From Oscarella lobularis (taxonomy: Eukaryota; Porifera; Homoscleromorpha; Homosclerophorida; Oscarellidae), in contig NC_089191.1 of assembly GCF_947507565.1 (NCBI RefSeq), positions 1,984,001 through 2,048,000 of the forward strand: a stretch of 64,000 nt of DNA, read 5' to 3'. The position numbers were made by a program, and so were the translations under genes. Shown here in pieces: positions 33,441-44,720 of the stretch; the stretch's first letter is position 1; the number at the start of each line of letters is the position of its first letter. Below the pieces are notes generated by a model. It saw only the letters and a list, made by a program, of their open reading frames with translations. It was not told the origin of the DNA and did no database searches.

Positions 33441-34313
33441 TTCTCTCCAAGATGATTTTTATAAGTGGGAGAAATTGCAGTTTGATGCTGCCCTGGTTTA
33501 GAAAAATCCTAATCAAAATTTCTTCTGATGCAAAATCATTATTAATTTAGACAACGCTGCTGTAAAACGACCTCTATCATTGGCATGTAAAAGGAAGTGA
33601 TAGAGAACGCCGTATTGAAATTTTTGCCCTCTCACCCTAAAGGTATCCATCCGGCTACGAACGTTCATTCCCTCCCCCACGGAAGTGAAAGATTTCATTT
33701 CATATAGGCTTTTCACATAAACATATTGTTTACGTCAAAAAGCGAAACTGTCTTATTCAGCGTTGAATATTTTCAAGCAGCCAAAAACTTCTCACCCTTC
33801 CATAAATATATTCTTTCTCTCATGCCGTCATGGACTTCGATGAATATGAAAACCTCTAGCTGGACTCCCTATCTAAGTCCTGGCATCACGCGACATTTAT
33901 CCCTTTTTGTACTAACTCATCAGTCAGACAAGACGAGAGATCGAGGGCTGCACCTTTCCTCACTAGTTCGCTTTCAAGCAAAGACTAATACTTCGTTTGC
34001 AACTCTGTTTGAGGAAAATCGTATAACCAGCATAGTTTATTGTAGTAGTGATGAAAGTCAAGGCATCTTTTGTATAATTTTTGCAGAGATAGAGAGAAAA
34101 ACCTTTGCGAGCCTTTACGCTGTTGAAGCTATAGCAGAAGTATTATGGGTCTCGTTGTTGGTGAGGCTCCCTTTCTCTCTTTCTCACATTGTGTCCACAG
34201 TCCTATGGAGTTTCTTTAGTGTCCACATGCAATTAACCTAAGGTGAGCTTCTTTTGCTGTTTTTATTGTGCATAACGTATGCCTTCTCTCTTTGTACTTC
34301 ATTGCGTATTTAG

Positions 34314-34655
34314 GCGATTTTGACTACGAACTTTGCCGAAAAGCGGCACCACCCTCTGGCAATCGATGCAAAAAAGATGAAGTCTCCTTCACGAAAGCCT
34401 GCTATTTTTTGACTAAGAACGGCAATAAGATTGCATTGCAAGAAGACGCTCGGAGTAAATGTCACAATCGCGATGCTGACCTAGCATCATTGAGCGACAT
34501 TAGTAAACATATATTGCAAAAGAATCATCTAGCTTCAAAGGGGTATTGGATTGGATTGGGCTGATTTATCATGGCTTAATATCTTACCTGTCACTTTTAC
34601 TAAATGGGCAAAATATTTGACGGTCTCGACTTTGGTTGGTCTGTTGCAAATTTTC
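34314..34655 (+). pseudogene. C-type lectin exon remnant (unit I)
   Basis: An acceptor (GTATTTAG) and GDFDYELCRKAAPPSG open a CTLD exon that resembles the third CTLD of the kinase gene at 22038-22475 (shared CYFLTK/CYYLSK, DLASLSDI/SLASLSSI, YWIGL, FTKWAKY, DFGWSVAK). A stop follows WIGLG, and the rest survives only as out-of-frame DNA similarity up to about 34655. It is a dead copy of a lectin exon. Confidence 0.8.
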
Positions 34656-34995
34656 TCAAGCGGTTCTTACCCCTATGAGTTTCTTTCTGAATTTCTCCCA
34701 TCGCCACTAAACTCAGCGGTGAGTCGGAATTCTCATTGTTTAATTCCTGATTTTGGTCTAGCCCAGGATATACCTGCCGTACAGTACGCTAGTGCTTCTC
34801 ACGGACTGTTAGCAACCAGGATAGGTATAGAAGTATACGCGTCAACAACAATCAAGTTGCTGCTGCCATCAAACATCGCTGATGCATATCGGATGCTAAC
34901 AATGCATTTGGACAATAGAAAAAGAACGCAAAAACAACAACAAGACAAACAAGACACTGCATTGTTTTCAAAGTTTGGAGGAAATTTGAAATCGC

Positions 34996-35780
34996 CTACA
35001 ATTCCGACCTTACCCCAACCCCTTCCGTTATTGCATTGTATATTCCGCAAACTCCTTTGAGATCTCTTCCCATGTACTTGCTTGAAACGTTGATGCGGAC
35101 GGCGGAGTAGTCAGAATTCGACAGACTGTTGTACCAAACAATTGAGACTTCATTGTCTAATAGAACAAAAATTCCGATGTCTTCATTGACACCAGGATCG
35201 CCAACAAAAATTCTGAATCCCATCCCTTTTCTCGACACGTGAACGTATGGAACGGTGACGACATTCTGAGCGTCTCCTTTGGCCGAGATCTGAATATAAA
35301 TTCGATTTCTCGATAGATTGCCCCTGCATGAGAGATGATAAGTTTATTTATTTACTCACCTTCACATTCTTTTTGCTGTCTATTGAAATGATTGTGTTAT
35401 CGTCGATATCAAATAGCGTGATGACTACATCTTGTAGGATATTTGCATGGTGCTGATTGCTGTAACTCACTACTCCTTCAACTTTCCACCTGTTAGTGTA
35501 TTCGGAAAGTGTCAGCGTCTGCGGCCTATTTGGGGTGGTTTGTCGTCTACCGTTGAAATCATTCACAAAGGGATCCGAAAAAATCCTGCACGTTCCTAGA
35601 GTAATAGATTCGATTGAGTAACAGTTTGTATAACTGATCGCAAACACGTACCAGGAGCATATCCTTCGGTAGCTGAGAGGCTGAATTGAGTCAAAAGAAA
35701 AACACTGAAGAAACAATAACAAAGTCAACCGTATTCAATCGCAGATGAGCTGTATACCCTGTAAGGAACAGTGTCTGCAT
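34996..35780 (-). CDS. Secreted vWD-domain protein, 201 aa (unit I)
   Basis: Exons in phase: 35780-35758, 35704-35652, 35595-35360, 35289-34996. Exons 1-2 join to a clear signal peptide (MQTLFLTGVFLLTQFSLSA). The mature protein starts near TEGYAPGTCRIFSDPFVNDF, the first landmark of a von Willebrand type D domain, and ends with NVSSKYMGRDLKGVCGIYN, the usual last landmark. Cysteines are fewer than in mucin-type vWD domains. vWD modules act in secreted or matrix glycoproteins that assemble or adhere; partner unknown. The last acceptor (TTTATATTCAG) was chosen because the stronger one 34 nt upstream breaks the frame. The stop lies just after a donor-like GTAAGG, so a further exon is possible. 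Confidence 0.75.
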
Positions 35781-36239
35781 GATCGTTCGAGCTCAGGGAA
35801 ATTGAGAGAATGGCTTGTCTGCAACGAAACTCTTCCTTTAAGTAGGTGGTAGTCCGGAAACGTAATGATGCAAAGAGAACATTATATTAATTGAATTATT
35901 GGTGCATTTGAGACGGCGTCAGCCGGCGATGAGAACTCTAAAGGTCGCTGTATTTTTTGATGTTATCTAAATGGCAGCCAAATGAATACCTCTCAACTTG
36001 AATCAAATACGTGTGACCCATCGTCGCTTAAACTGAAAACGTCGGAGTCAACAAAAAACATGCATAATTAGCTTTCAGCAGTCGGCCCAAAGTCACTTTC
36101 AACGATTTGGAGCGGAGAGTAGCTGCGATACTTTTGACAAAAGTTTCTTAGCATCCTTATAGTATTCGAAATTCATATAGTATTCGAAAAGTGGTCGAAC
36201 TGCGAGGTCAGAGTGTGTGAGAGGAAGCGACGGAAATGA
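35781..36239. other. 5' flank of the unit I vWD gene
   Basis: This segment is conserved in all three units, AT-rich, without an open frame. It probably includes the promoter of the vWD gene. Confidence 0.4.
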
Positions 36240-36372
36240 CCCTTAGTCAGCTCGTTACATCCGTCAGCTGGTTACATCCGTCAGCAGGTTATATCCGTGA
36301 GCTGGTTACATCCGTGAGCTGGTTTAATCCGTCAGCTCGTTACATCCGTGAGCTGGTTACATTCGTCAGCTG
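36240..36372 (+). repeat. 17-bp minisatellite (unit I)
   Basis: Seven to eight tandem copies of GTCAGCTGGTTACATCC and close variants (GTGAGC, CTCGTT). Confidence 0.85.
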
Positions 36373-36479
36373 GATACACTAAAGTGGAAGAGGATTTTCT
36401 CACCAACGTCCGATTCTAATTAATTAATTAATTAAAACGTGAGGCCAACAACGGTCTATCTACAGATACTATAAAGCGA

Positions 36480-36920
36480 AAATGCGTTTTTATGCGGCGA
36501 ACTCCCGTGCACATCGCCTCGCAAAGTTGTGCTTGACTTACTTTTCGGCGAATCGGGAGCCCTATCGATCGAGGGGCGTCGATCGCCCGAAAGCCGCTAG
36601 CGAGGGCGCCGCGGAGCAAATCGCCGCCTCCGAGGCGCGGCGAAGGCTTCAAACAGTCAAGCCATCGGCCCCGTTCGCCCATCGGGGCCCATTTCGGGTG
36701 CGAACGCGTCGATCGCAGTAGATAGCGGGGGCGTTTCCGAGCGACGGCGTCATTAATTGCAATTTGTCGCCATGACGAAAAGCAATTGCGCAGTCGCGTT
36801 GACGTCGCCCTTCTCTCCAACAACAATTGATCATCTCGCGAATATTCGAACACATCGAACGAGGTGAGATTCCAGACAGTTCTCGCGTCGCGGCGCGAAG
36901 ACCGCACCCACCCCATTTTC
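36480..36920. other. GC-rich conserved block (unit I)
   Basis: It is unusually GC-rich and almost identical in all three units. Both strands have open frames (162 codons minus) and both have donor-like signals: minus CGAAAAGTAAGTC near 36530, plus AACGAGGTGAGAT near 36862. It may be a promoter/first-exon island of a gene whose body is not in the unit. Coding status is undecided. Confidence 0.4.
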
Positions 36921-37364
36921 GACCCTTACGTTACCTTTGCGAAAACGCACTACGAGAGAAACAGACGAAGGAATTTTTTACCTAATTCTGCTTGTTTTGC
37001 TTGTAATACTTTTCGTTGTCTGAAACAAGTGGGCGTGCCAAGTCTTCGCTCAGAATAGCCACGCCCACTTGGCCGTTGACTGAGCAGACTGTGCTAGGTG
37101 GCGTTGAGTCGTGAGAGGTAGGAAGAGTACGCGAGTGATTCGTCTGCCCGTCGTCATTGGCTCGCTTCGCGATGAAAATCTGCTCCGCCACTTGGAATGG
37201 CGTTGAAGCCCTAACCTTGTGACGCACAGGAACCGTTTCTAATTAATTAATTTAGTGAGCAACTGAGAGAGAGGCAAGAATGAGCTGTACGACAAGGCAA
37301 ATTTTTAGCCGTAGCAATACATGTTATAATTCACGGCAGATCTCCAGGAAATGAGGTTGATAGC

Positions 37365-37600
37365 CAATGATAACTGAAAAATTGGTGAGGCCACCTTTGA
37401 GGATTCACTATCACTAGGGCCACGAGATTATTGCTCGCTGCGACCGTTGTAAATATCGTTCGCACGTATACTTCCAGTCACATAAAGAACAACCTCTTAG
37501 GTCCTCCTCGATCACCGGAGAAAGGAACTCGACTTACGACGGAGGAGAGACGAGCCTCGAAAGAGAAATGATAAATTCGGTTACTGGGCGAGAATGCGTT
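37365..37600 (+). repeat. GTGAGGC-type element, truncated copy 5 (unit I)
   Basis: Left end only: GCCAATGATAACTGA, then GTGAGGCCACCTTTGAGG, through GAGAGACGAGCCTCGAAAGAG. It is cut where the R1-derived block begins. Confidence 0.6.
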
Positions 37601-37607
37601 AGGTACG

Positions 37608-38302
37608 AGAATACGTTAGGTACGAGCGAGTTCTCAAGCGACGGGGTTACGTAAAGAGGGAGAGCACCGTGCACGACTTTATGTACTCGCGCACGATCCG
37701 TGACGCAAACTCTTCGCTGATTGGACGTCGAGTGTATAAATCGCAAACGGCGTCACGCGAGAGAGCGTTGCTTTTTGCACCTCTACGCGTAACCAAAAAA
37801 GGTCATAATTGGAGCGATCACGCGCGTGCAGCGTTTGTCCCAAAAGAAAAGGGGAACAAGAGACGAGCACGTGCACGCGTGCATAGCCAAGATGGCCTAC
37901 GTGTGACGTCACCGTTTCGTTCACGAATCTCCATGAAACGCGAGGAAAGCGGGACGAAAGGCGACCAGAAACGCTCCAACTCTTTCGATCGAGTTCGCCT
38001 TTCGAAAGAAACGCGGCGAACTCGATCGAGTCGTAGTGAAATAAAGGACTCGTGATTTCGACCTGTAGATTCGGGCAAGGACAGTTTTGGGGCTCATAGT
38101 CGAAGCAGAGAGCAACAGTTGTGTTGCAGTTTCTCGTGGAATCGAGAGAGATGCGCTCGCTCACCTTCGTTTCGCTTCGAAAGAGTGCATATAAACTGTC
38201 TGAGCCTCTTCGACGTCGATTCCAGCGCAGTTCGATCAATCTTAATTTTTGAACGCGTAGGGATATTCGTTCGTCTAAATCGCGTAAAATTCTCACTGTA
38301 CA
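37608..38302 (+). repeat. Second half of repeat R1 (unit I)
   Basis: Matches about 26545-27232 of copy A, starting at GAGCGAGTTCTCAAGCGACG and ending near TAAAATTCTCACTGTA. It keeps AAGATGGC (37889), TGACGTCAC (37903) and the hairpin near 37990-38030. Confidence 0.8.
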
Positions 38303-38337
38303 ACCATAGATATTAGAGAGAGAAATGAACATTCATT

Positions 38338-39280
38338 TCCCTTGTCTTTATCCGGGTAATGCTCTCAGAAAAACAAACCTTTTGACTGAATTTTTCACGA
38401 CGCTCTCTTCGGCTTTGTGCATGGGCTTTCCCAAGCAGTTTTTCTACAGGCTGGCGCTTTTACGAAAGGTGAGGCTTCCTAAGGGGTATCGCGAACAGAT
38501 TTTCGCGTTGCGAAGCGTAACGTAAAGCTCGAGACTCCTCTTCATTATTGTGTTTGACGTTACCCTAAAGGCCTATATTTCGACAGTGCCGTCGGCGAGT
38601 CTCAGGGGTTCCCCATCGCTTTAGAGACGAATTTATCCGTCACACTTTCGAAGCCCGTCTCTGGTGCGTCGCGATCCGAATTTGTTACTTCGTTGCACAA
38701 AGCGAAGCCAAAAGGTTAGTCTCCATATTACTGGATTATTGCGATCGAGCGATGTTCACAACGCCCGCTGCGAGCAAAAGTCCCGTGGCCCTAGCCTCCC
38801 AAGCCAGGCTCTCCCGTAGTGAAGCGCGCTTTAGCGCGTCCACTACAGGGAGAGCCTGGGCGCACTCGTCTGCGTCATAGGCCATGTGACCACCCGACTT
38901 TCCACGTGACCATTTTGAGGACATCCCACAGGATCCGAAATAGCCTCTGACTGACGTAGAAAACAGGCAGACATCTCGTTACTAGTCATGCAAGCATTTA
39001 CTAAAGTGCAGGTCTAATCTTAACCACTCGAAGAACTTGTATAAATAAGGCTCTGACCTGCTCTGACCACTTCGAAATGGTCACGTGGAAAGTCGGGTGG
39101 TCACATGGCCTATGACGCAGACGAGTGCGCCCAGGCTCTCCCTGTAGTGGACGCGCTAAAGCGCGCTTCACTACGGGAGAGCCTGGCTTGCGAGGCTACC
39201 GTGGCCCCAGTGATGCTGAACCCTAAAGGGGCCTCTCCCCGTTCTCTCCTTTCTGTCATACAGACTTTCGATCGTCCTTC
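38338..39280 (-). repeat. GTGAGGC-type element copy 6, split by a foldback insertion (unit II)
   Basis: The reversed element runs 38338-38791 and resumes at 39199. The intact form in units I and III reads GTCCCGTGGCCCCAGTG where this copy is interrupted. Confidence 0.65.
38792..39198. mobile_element. Foldback transposon FB1, 407 bp, 9-bp target duplication
   Basis: The outer ends are inverted repeats of about 125 bp that begin TAGCCTC. Within each arm lies a second palindrome: CCAGGCTCTCCC pairs with GGGAGAGCCTGG around a GCGCGCTTTAGCGCG core. The target CCGTGGCCC is duplicated exactly on both sides (38783-38791 and 39199-39207), and units I and III show the empty site. There is no coding capacity. 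Long inverted repeats with a 9-bp duplication fit a non-autonomous Mutator-like (MULE) or foldback element. Confidence 0.92.
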
Positions 39281-40191
39281 TCCCCAAGATCATTTTTACA
39301 AGTGGGAGAAATTGCAGTTTGATGCTGCACTGGTTTAGAAAAATCCTAATCAAAATTTCTTCTGATGCAAAATCATTTTTAATTTAGACAACGCTGCTGT
39401 AAAACGACCTCTATCATTGGCATGTAAAAGGAAGTGATAGAGAACACCGTATTGAAATTTTTGCCCGCTCACCCTAAAGGTATCCATCCGGCTACAACCG
39501 TTCATTCCCTCCCCTACGGAAGTGAAAGACTTCATTTCATGTAGGCTTTTCACATAAACATATTGTTTACGTCAAAAAGCGAAACTGTCTTATTCAGCGT
39601 TGAATATTTTCAAGCAGCCAAAAACTTCTCACGCTTCCATAAATATATTCTTTCTCTCATGCCGTCATGGACTTCGATGAATATGAAAACCTCTAGCTGG
39701 ACTCCCTATCTAAGTAGAGAAAACATTTGTAAAGGTTGGATCGAACGGTACAAAGCCCTGCCTGGCATCACGCGACATTTATCCCTTTTTGTATTAACTC
39801 ATCAGTCAGACAAGACGAGAGATCGAGGGCTGCACCTTTCCTCACTAGTTCGCTTTCAAGCAAAGACTAATACTTCGTTTGCAACTCTGTTTGAGGAAAA
39901 TCGTATAACCAGCATAGTTTATTGTAGTAGTGATGAAAGTCAAGGCATCTTTTGTATAATTTTTGCAGAGATAGAGAGATAAACCTTTGCGAGCCTTTAC
40001 GCTGTTGAAGCTATAGCAGAAGTATTATGGGTCTCGTTGTTGGTGAGGCTCCCTTTCTTTCTCACATTGTGTTCACAGTCTTATGGAGTTTCTTTAGTGT
40101 CCCCATGCAATTAACCTAAGGTGAGCTTCTTTTGCTGTTTTTATTGTGCATAACGTATGCCTTTCCTCTTTGTACTTCATTGTGTATTTAG

Positions 40192-40545
40192 GCGATTTTG
40201 ACTACGAACTTTGCCGAAAAGCGGCACCACCCTCTCAAAATCGATGCAAAGAAGATGAAGTCTCCTTCACGAAAGCCTGCTACTTTTTGACTAAGACCGG
40301 CAATAAGATTGCATTGCAAGAAGACGCTCGGAGTAAATGTCACAATCGCGATGCTGACCTAGCATCATTGAGCGACATTAGTAAACATTTCTTGCAAAAG
40401 AATCATCTAGCTTCAAAGGGTTATTGTATTGGATTGGGCTGATTTAGAATGATACGTCAAGCAGTTTTTCATGGCAAAATATCTTACCTGTCAGTTTTAC
40501 TAAATGGGCAAAATATTTGACGGTCTCGACTTTGGTTGGTCTGTT
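40192..40545 (+). pseudogene. C-type lectin exon remnant (unit II)
   Basis: Same remnant as in unit I, stopping after GYCIGLG. The conserved Trp of the WIGL motif is Cys here, a further sign of decay. Confidence 0.8.
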
Positions 40546-40895
40546 GCAAATTTTCTCAAGCTGTTCTTACCCCTATGAGTTTCTTTCTGAATTTCTCCCA
40601 TCGCCACTAAACTCAGTGGTGAGTCGGAATTCTCATTGTTTAATTCCTGATTTTGGTCTTGCCCAGGATATACCTGCAGTACAGTACGCTAGTGCTTCTC
40701 ACGGACTGTTAGCAACCAGGATAGGTATAGAAGTATACGCGTCAACAACAATCAAGTTGCTGCTGCCATCAAACATCGCTGATGCATATCGGATGCTAAC
40801 AATGCATTTGGACAATAGAAAAAGAACGCAAAAACAACAACAAGACAAACAAGACACTGCATTGTTTTCAAAGTTTGGAGGAAATTTGAAATCGC

Positions 40896-41671
40896 CTACA
40901 ATTCCGACCTTACCCCAACCCCTTCCGTTATTGCATTGTATATTCCGCAAACTCCTTTGAGATCTCTTCCCATGTACTTGCTTGAAACGTTGATGCGGAC
41001 GGCGGAGTAGTCAGAATTCGACAGACTGTTGTACCAAACAATTGAGACATCATTGTCTAATAGAACAAAAATTCCGATGTCTTCATTGATACCAGGATCG
41101 CCAACAAAAATTCTGAATCCCATCCCTTTTCTCGACACGTGAACGTATGGAACGGTGACGACATTCTGAGCTTCTCCTTTGGCCGAGATCTGAATATAAA
41201 TTCGAGTCCTCGATAGATTGCCCCTGCATGAGAGATGATAAGATTACTTATTTACTCACCTTCACATTCTTTTTGCTGTCTATTGAAATGATTGTGATAT
41301 CAAATAGCGTGATGACTACATCTTGTAGGATATTTGCATGGTGCTGATTGCTGTAACTCACTATTCCTTCAACTTTCCACCTTTTAGGGTATTCGGAAAG
41401 TGTCAGCGTCTGCGGCCTATTTGGGGTGATTTGTCGTCTACCGTTGAAATCATTCACAAAGGGATCCGAAAAAATCCTGCACGTTCCTAGAGTAATAGAT
41501 TCGATTGAGTAACAGTTTGTATAACTGATCGCAAACACGTACCAGGAGCATATCCTTCGGTAGCTGAGAGGCTGAATTGAGTCAAAAGAAAAACACTGAA
41601 GAAACAATAACAAAGTCAACCGTATTCAATCGCAGATGAGCTGTATACCCTGTAAGGAACAGTGTCTGCAT
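40896..41671 (-). CDS. Secreted vWD-domain protein, about 198 aa (unit II)
   Basis: Same four-exon structure as in unit I, with start ATG at 41671 and stop at 40896. It lacks three residues (DDN) after ITLFDI through a 9-nt in-frame deletion, and shows a few substitutions (TTPNRP to ITPNRP, TNRW to PKRW). The open frame and splice sites are kept, which suggests it is still functional or very young. The vWD landmarks CRIFSDPF and GVCGIYN are intact. Confidence 0.72.
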
Positions 41672-42124
41672 GATCGTTCGAGCTCAGGGAAATTGAGAGA
41701 ATGGCTTGTCTGCAACGAATCTCTTCCTTTAAGTAGGTGGTAGTCCTGAAACGTAATGACGCAAAGAGAACATTATATTAATTGAATTATTGGTGCATTT
41801 GAGACGGCGTCAGCCGGCGATGAGAACTCTAAAGGTCGCTGTATTTTTTGATGTTATCTAAATGGCAGCCAAATGAATACCTCTCAACTTGAATCAAATA
41901 CGTGTGACCCATCGTCGCTCAAACTGAAAACGTCGGAGTCAACAAAAAACATGCATAATTGGCTTTCAGCAGTCGGCCCAAAGTCACTTTCAACGATTTG
42001 GAACGGAGAGTAGTTTTGACAAAAGTTTCTTAGCATCCTTATAGTATTCGAAATTCATATAGTATTCGAAAAGTGGTCGAACTGCGAGGTCAGAGTGTGT
42101 GAGAGGAAGCGACGGAAATGACCC

Positions 42125-42228
42125 TTAGTCAGCTGGTTACGTCCGTGAGCTGGTTACATCCGTGAGCTGGTTATATCCGTCAGCTCGTTACTTCCGTGAG
42201 CTGGTTACATTCGTCAGCTGGTTACACT
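42125..42228 (+). repeat. 17-bp minisatellite (unit II)
   Basis: About six copies of the GTCAGCTGGTTACATCC unit, fewer than in units I and III. Confidence 0.85.
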
Positions 42229-42327
42229 AAAGTGGGAGAGGGTTTTCTCACCAACGTCAGATTCTAATTAATTAATTAATTAAAACGTGAGGCCAACAAA
42301 GGTTTATCTACAGATACTATAAAGCGA

Positions 42328-42768
42328 AAATGCGTTTTTATGCGGCGAACTCCCGTGCACATCGCCTCGCAAAGTTGTGCTTGACTTACTTTTCGGCGAA
42401 TCGGGAGCCCTATCGATCGAGGGGCGTCGATCGCCCGAAAGCCGCTAGCGAGGGCGCCGCGGAGCAAATCGCCGCCTCCGAGGCGCGGCGAAGGCTTCAA
42501 ACAGTCAAGCCATCGGCCCCGTTCGCCCATCGGGGCCCATTTCGGGTGCGAACGCGTCGATCGCAGTAGATAGCGGGGGCGTTTCCGAGCGACGGCGTCA
42601 TTAATTGCAATTTGTCGCCATGACGAAAAGCAATTGCGCAGTCGCGTTGACGTCGCCCTTCTCTCCAACAACAATTGATCATCTCGCGAATATTCGAACA
42701 CATCGAACGAGGTGAGATTCCAGACAGTTCTCGCGTCGCGGCGCGAAGACCGCACCCACCCCATTTTC
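42328..42768. other. GC-rich conserved block (unit II)
   Basis: Nearly identical to 36480-36920, including both donor-like signals. See the unit I entry. Confidence 0.4.
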
Positions 42769-43214
42769 GACCCTTACGTTACCTTTGCGAAAACGCACTA
42801 CGAGAGAAACAGACGAAGGAATTTTTTACGTAATTCTGCTTGTTTTGCTTGTAATACTTTTCGTTGTCTGAAACAAGTGGGCGTGCCAAGTCTTCGCTCA
42901 GAATAGCCACGCCCACTTGGCCGTTGACTGAGCAGACTGTGCTAGGTGGCGTTGAGTCGTGAGAGGTAGGAAGAGTACGCGAGTGATTCGTCTGCCCGTC
43001 GTCATTGGCTCGCTTCGCGATGAAAATCTGCTCCGCCACTTGGAATGGCGGTGAAGCCCTAACCCTGTGACGCATAGGAACCGTTTCTAATTAATTAATT
43101 TAGTGAGCAACTGAGAGAGAGGCAAGAATGAGCTGTACGACAAGGCAAATTTTTAGCCGTAGCAATACATGTTATAATTCACGGCAGATCTCCAGGAAAT
43201 GAGGTTGATAGCCA

Positions 43215-43448
43215 ATGATAACTGAAAAATTGGTGAGGCCACCTTTGAGGATTCACTATCACTAGGGCCACGGGATTATTGCTCGCTGCGACCGTTGTAA
43301 ATATCGTTCGCACGTATACTTCCAGTCACATAAAGAACAACCTCTTAGGTCCTCCTCGATCACCGGAGAAAGGAACTCGACTTACGACGGAGGAGAGACG
43401 AGCCTCGAAAGAGAAATGATAAATTCGGTTACTGGGCGAGAATGCGTT
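43215..43448 (+). repeat. GTGAGGC-type element, truncated copy 7 (unit II)
   Basis: Same truncated left end as copy 5. Confidence 0.6.
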
Positions 43449-43455
43449 AGGTACG

Positions 43456-44150
43456 AGAATACGTTAGGTACGAGCGAGTTCTCAAGCGACGGGGTTACGT
43501 AAAGAGGGAGAGCACCGTGCACGACTTCATGTACTCGCGCACGATCCGTGACGCAAACTCTTCGCTGATTGGACGTCGAGTGTATAAATCGCAAACGGCG
43601 TCACGCGAGAGAGCGTTGCTTTTTGCACCTCTACGCGTAACCAAAAAAGGTCATAATTGGAGCGATCACGCGCGTGCAGCGTTTGTCCCAAAAGAAAAGG
43701 GGAACAAGAGACGAGCACGTGCACGCGTGCATGGCCAAGATGGCCTACGTGTGACGTCACCGTTTCGTTCACGAATCTCCATGAAACGCGAGGAAAGCGG
43801 GACGAAAGGCGACCAGAAACGCTCCAACTCTTTCGATCGAGTTCGCCTTTCGAAAGAAACGCGGCCAACTCGATCGAGTCGTACAGAAATAAAGGACTCG
43901 TGATTTCGACCTGTAGATTCGGGCAAGGACAGTTTTGGGGCTCATAGTCGAAGCAGAGAGCAACAGTTGTGTTGCAGTTTCTCGTGGAATCGAGAGAGAT
44001 GCGCTCGCTCACCTGCGTTTCGCTTCGAAAGCGTGCATATAAACTGTCTGAGCCTCTTCGACGTCGATTCCAGCGCAGTTCGATCAATCTTAATTTTTGA
44101 ACGCGTAGGGATATTCGTTCGTCTAAATCGCGTAAAATTCTCACTGTACA
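43456..44150 (+). repeat. Second half of repeat R1 (unit II)
   Basis: Same extent as in unit I. AAGATGGC is at 43737 and GTGACGTCAC at 43751. One arm of the hairpin carries a substitution (GGCCAACTCG instead of GGCGAACTCG). Confidence 0.8.
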
Positions 44151-44185
44151 ACCATAGATATTAGAGAGAGAAATGCACATTCATT

Positions 44186-44720
44186 TCCCTTGTCTTTATC
44201 CGGGTAATGCTCTGAGAAAAACAAACCTTTTGACTGAATTTTTCACGACGCTCGCTTCGGCTTTGTGCAGGGGCTTTCCCAAGCAGTTTTTCTACAGGCT
44301 GGCGCTTTTACGAAAGGTGAGGCTTCCTAAGGGGTATCGCGAACAGATTTTCGCGTTGCGAAGCGTAACGTAAAGCTCGAGACTCCTCTTCATTATTGTG
44401 TTTGACGTTACCCTAAAGGCCTATATTTCGACAGTACCGTCGGCGAGTCTCAGGGGTTCCCCATCGCTCTAGAGACGAATTTATCCGTCACACTTTCGAA
44501 GCCCGTCTCTGGTGCGTCGCGATCCGAATTTGTTACTTCGTTGCACAAAGCGAAGCCAAAAGGTTAGTCTCCATATTACTGGATTATTGCGATCGAGCGA
44601 TGTTCAGAACGCCCGCTGCGAGAAAAAGTCCCGTGGCCCCAGTGATGCTGAACCCTAAAGGGGCCTCTCCCCGTTTTCTCCTTTCTGTCATACAGACGTT
44701 CGATCGTCCTTCTCCCCAAG
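44186..44720 (-). repeat. GTGAGGC-type element copy 8 (unit III)
   Basis: Reversed and uninterrupted; shows the empty FB1 site (CCCGTGGCCCCAGTG near 44632). Confidence 0.6.

Larger units (their letters stand above)
32915..38324 (+). repeat. Tandem unit I of a triplicated segment
   Basis: Nearly identical to 38325-44172 and, over its first two thirds, to 44173-48240. Contents in order: a reversed GTGAGGC element, a plus-strand open frame (33726-34241, 171 codons, no ATG at its start, no known domain), a dead CTLD exon, a minus-strand vWD gene, a 17-bp minisatellite, a GC-rich conserved block, a truncated GTGAGGC element, and the second half of repeat R1. This unit lacks a 45-nt in-frame piece of the open frame that units II and III keep. 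Confidence 0.9.
38325..44172 (+). repeat. Tandem unit II of a triplicated segment
   Basis: Same order as unit I but longer by a foldback transposon at 38792-39198. Its plus-strand open frame (39563-39982) ends early at a stop, but it keeps the 45-nt piece missing in unit I. The vWD exon 3 has a 9-nt in-frame deletion. Start-to-start distance to unit III is about 5.85 kb, or about 5.4 kb without the insertion. Confidence 0.9.

Noticed and set aside
34617-35060. Kinase-like DFGLAQD phrase in a plus-strand frame of the tandem units
   Set aside because: No other kinase motif is nearby, and part of the frame is antisense to the vWD gene; the phrase is most likely chance.
36240-36372. CRISPR-like array
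   Set aside because: The units are contiguous 17-bp repeats without spacers, in an animal genome.
36428-36916. Minus-strand open frame of 162 codons in the GC-rich block
   Set aside because: Arginine- and serine-rich content typical of random GC-rich sequence, open on both strands, no domain. Kept only as an undecided block.
37679-38332. Minus-strand open frame of 217 codons in the R1 half, also at 43527-44180
   Set aside because: It is not preserved in the other R1 copies and has no domain; it is a by-product of the CpG-rich repeat.
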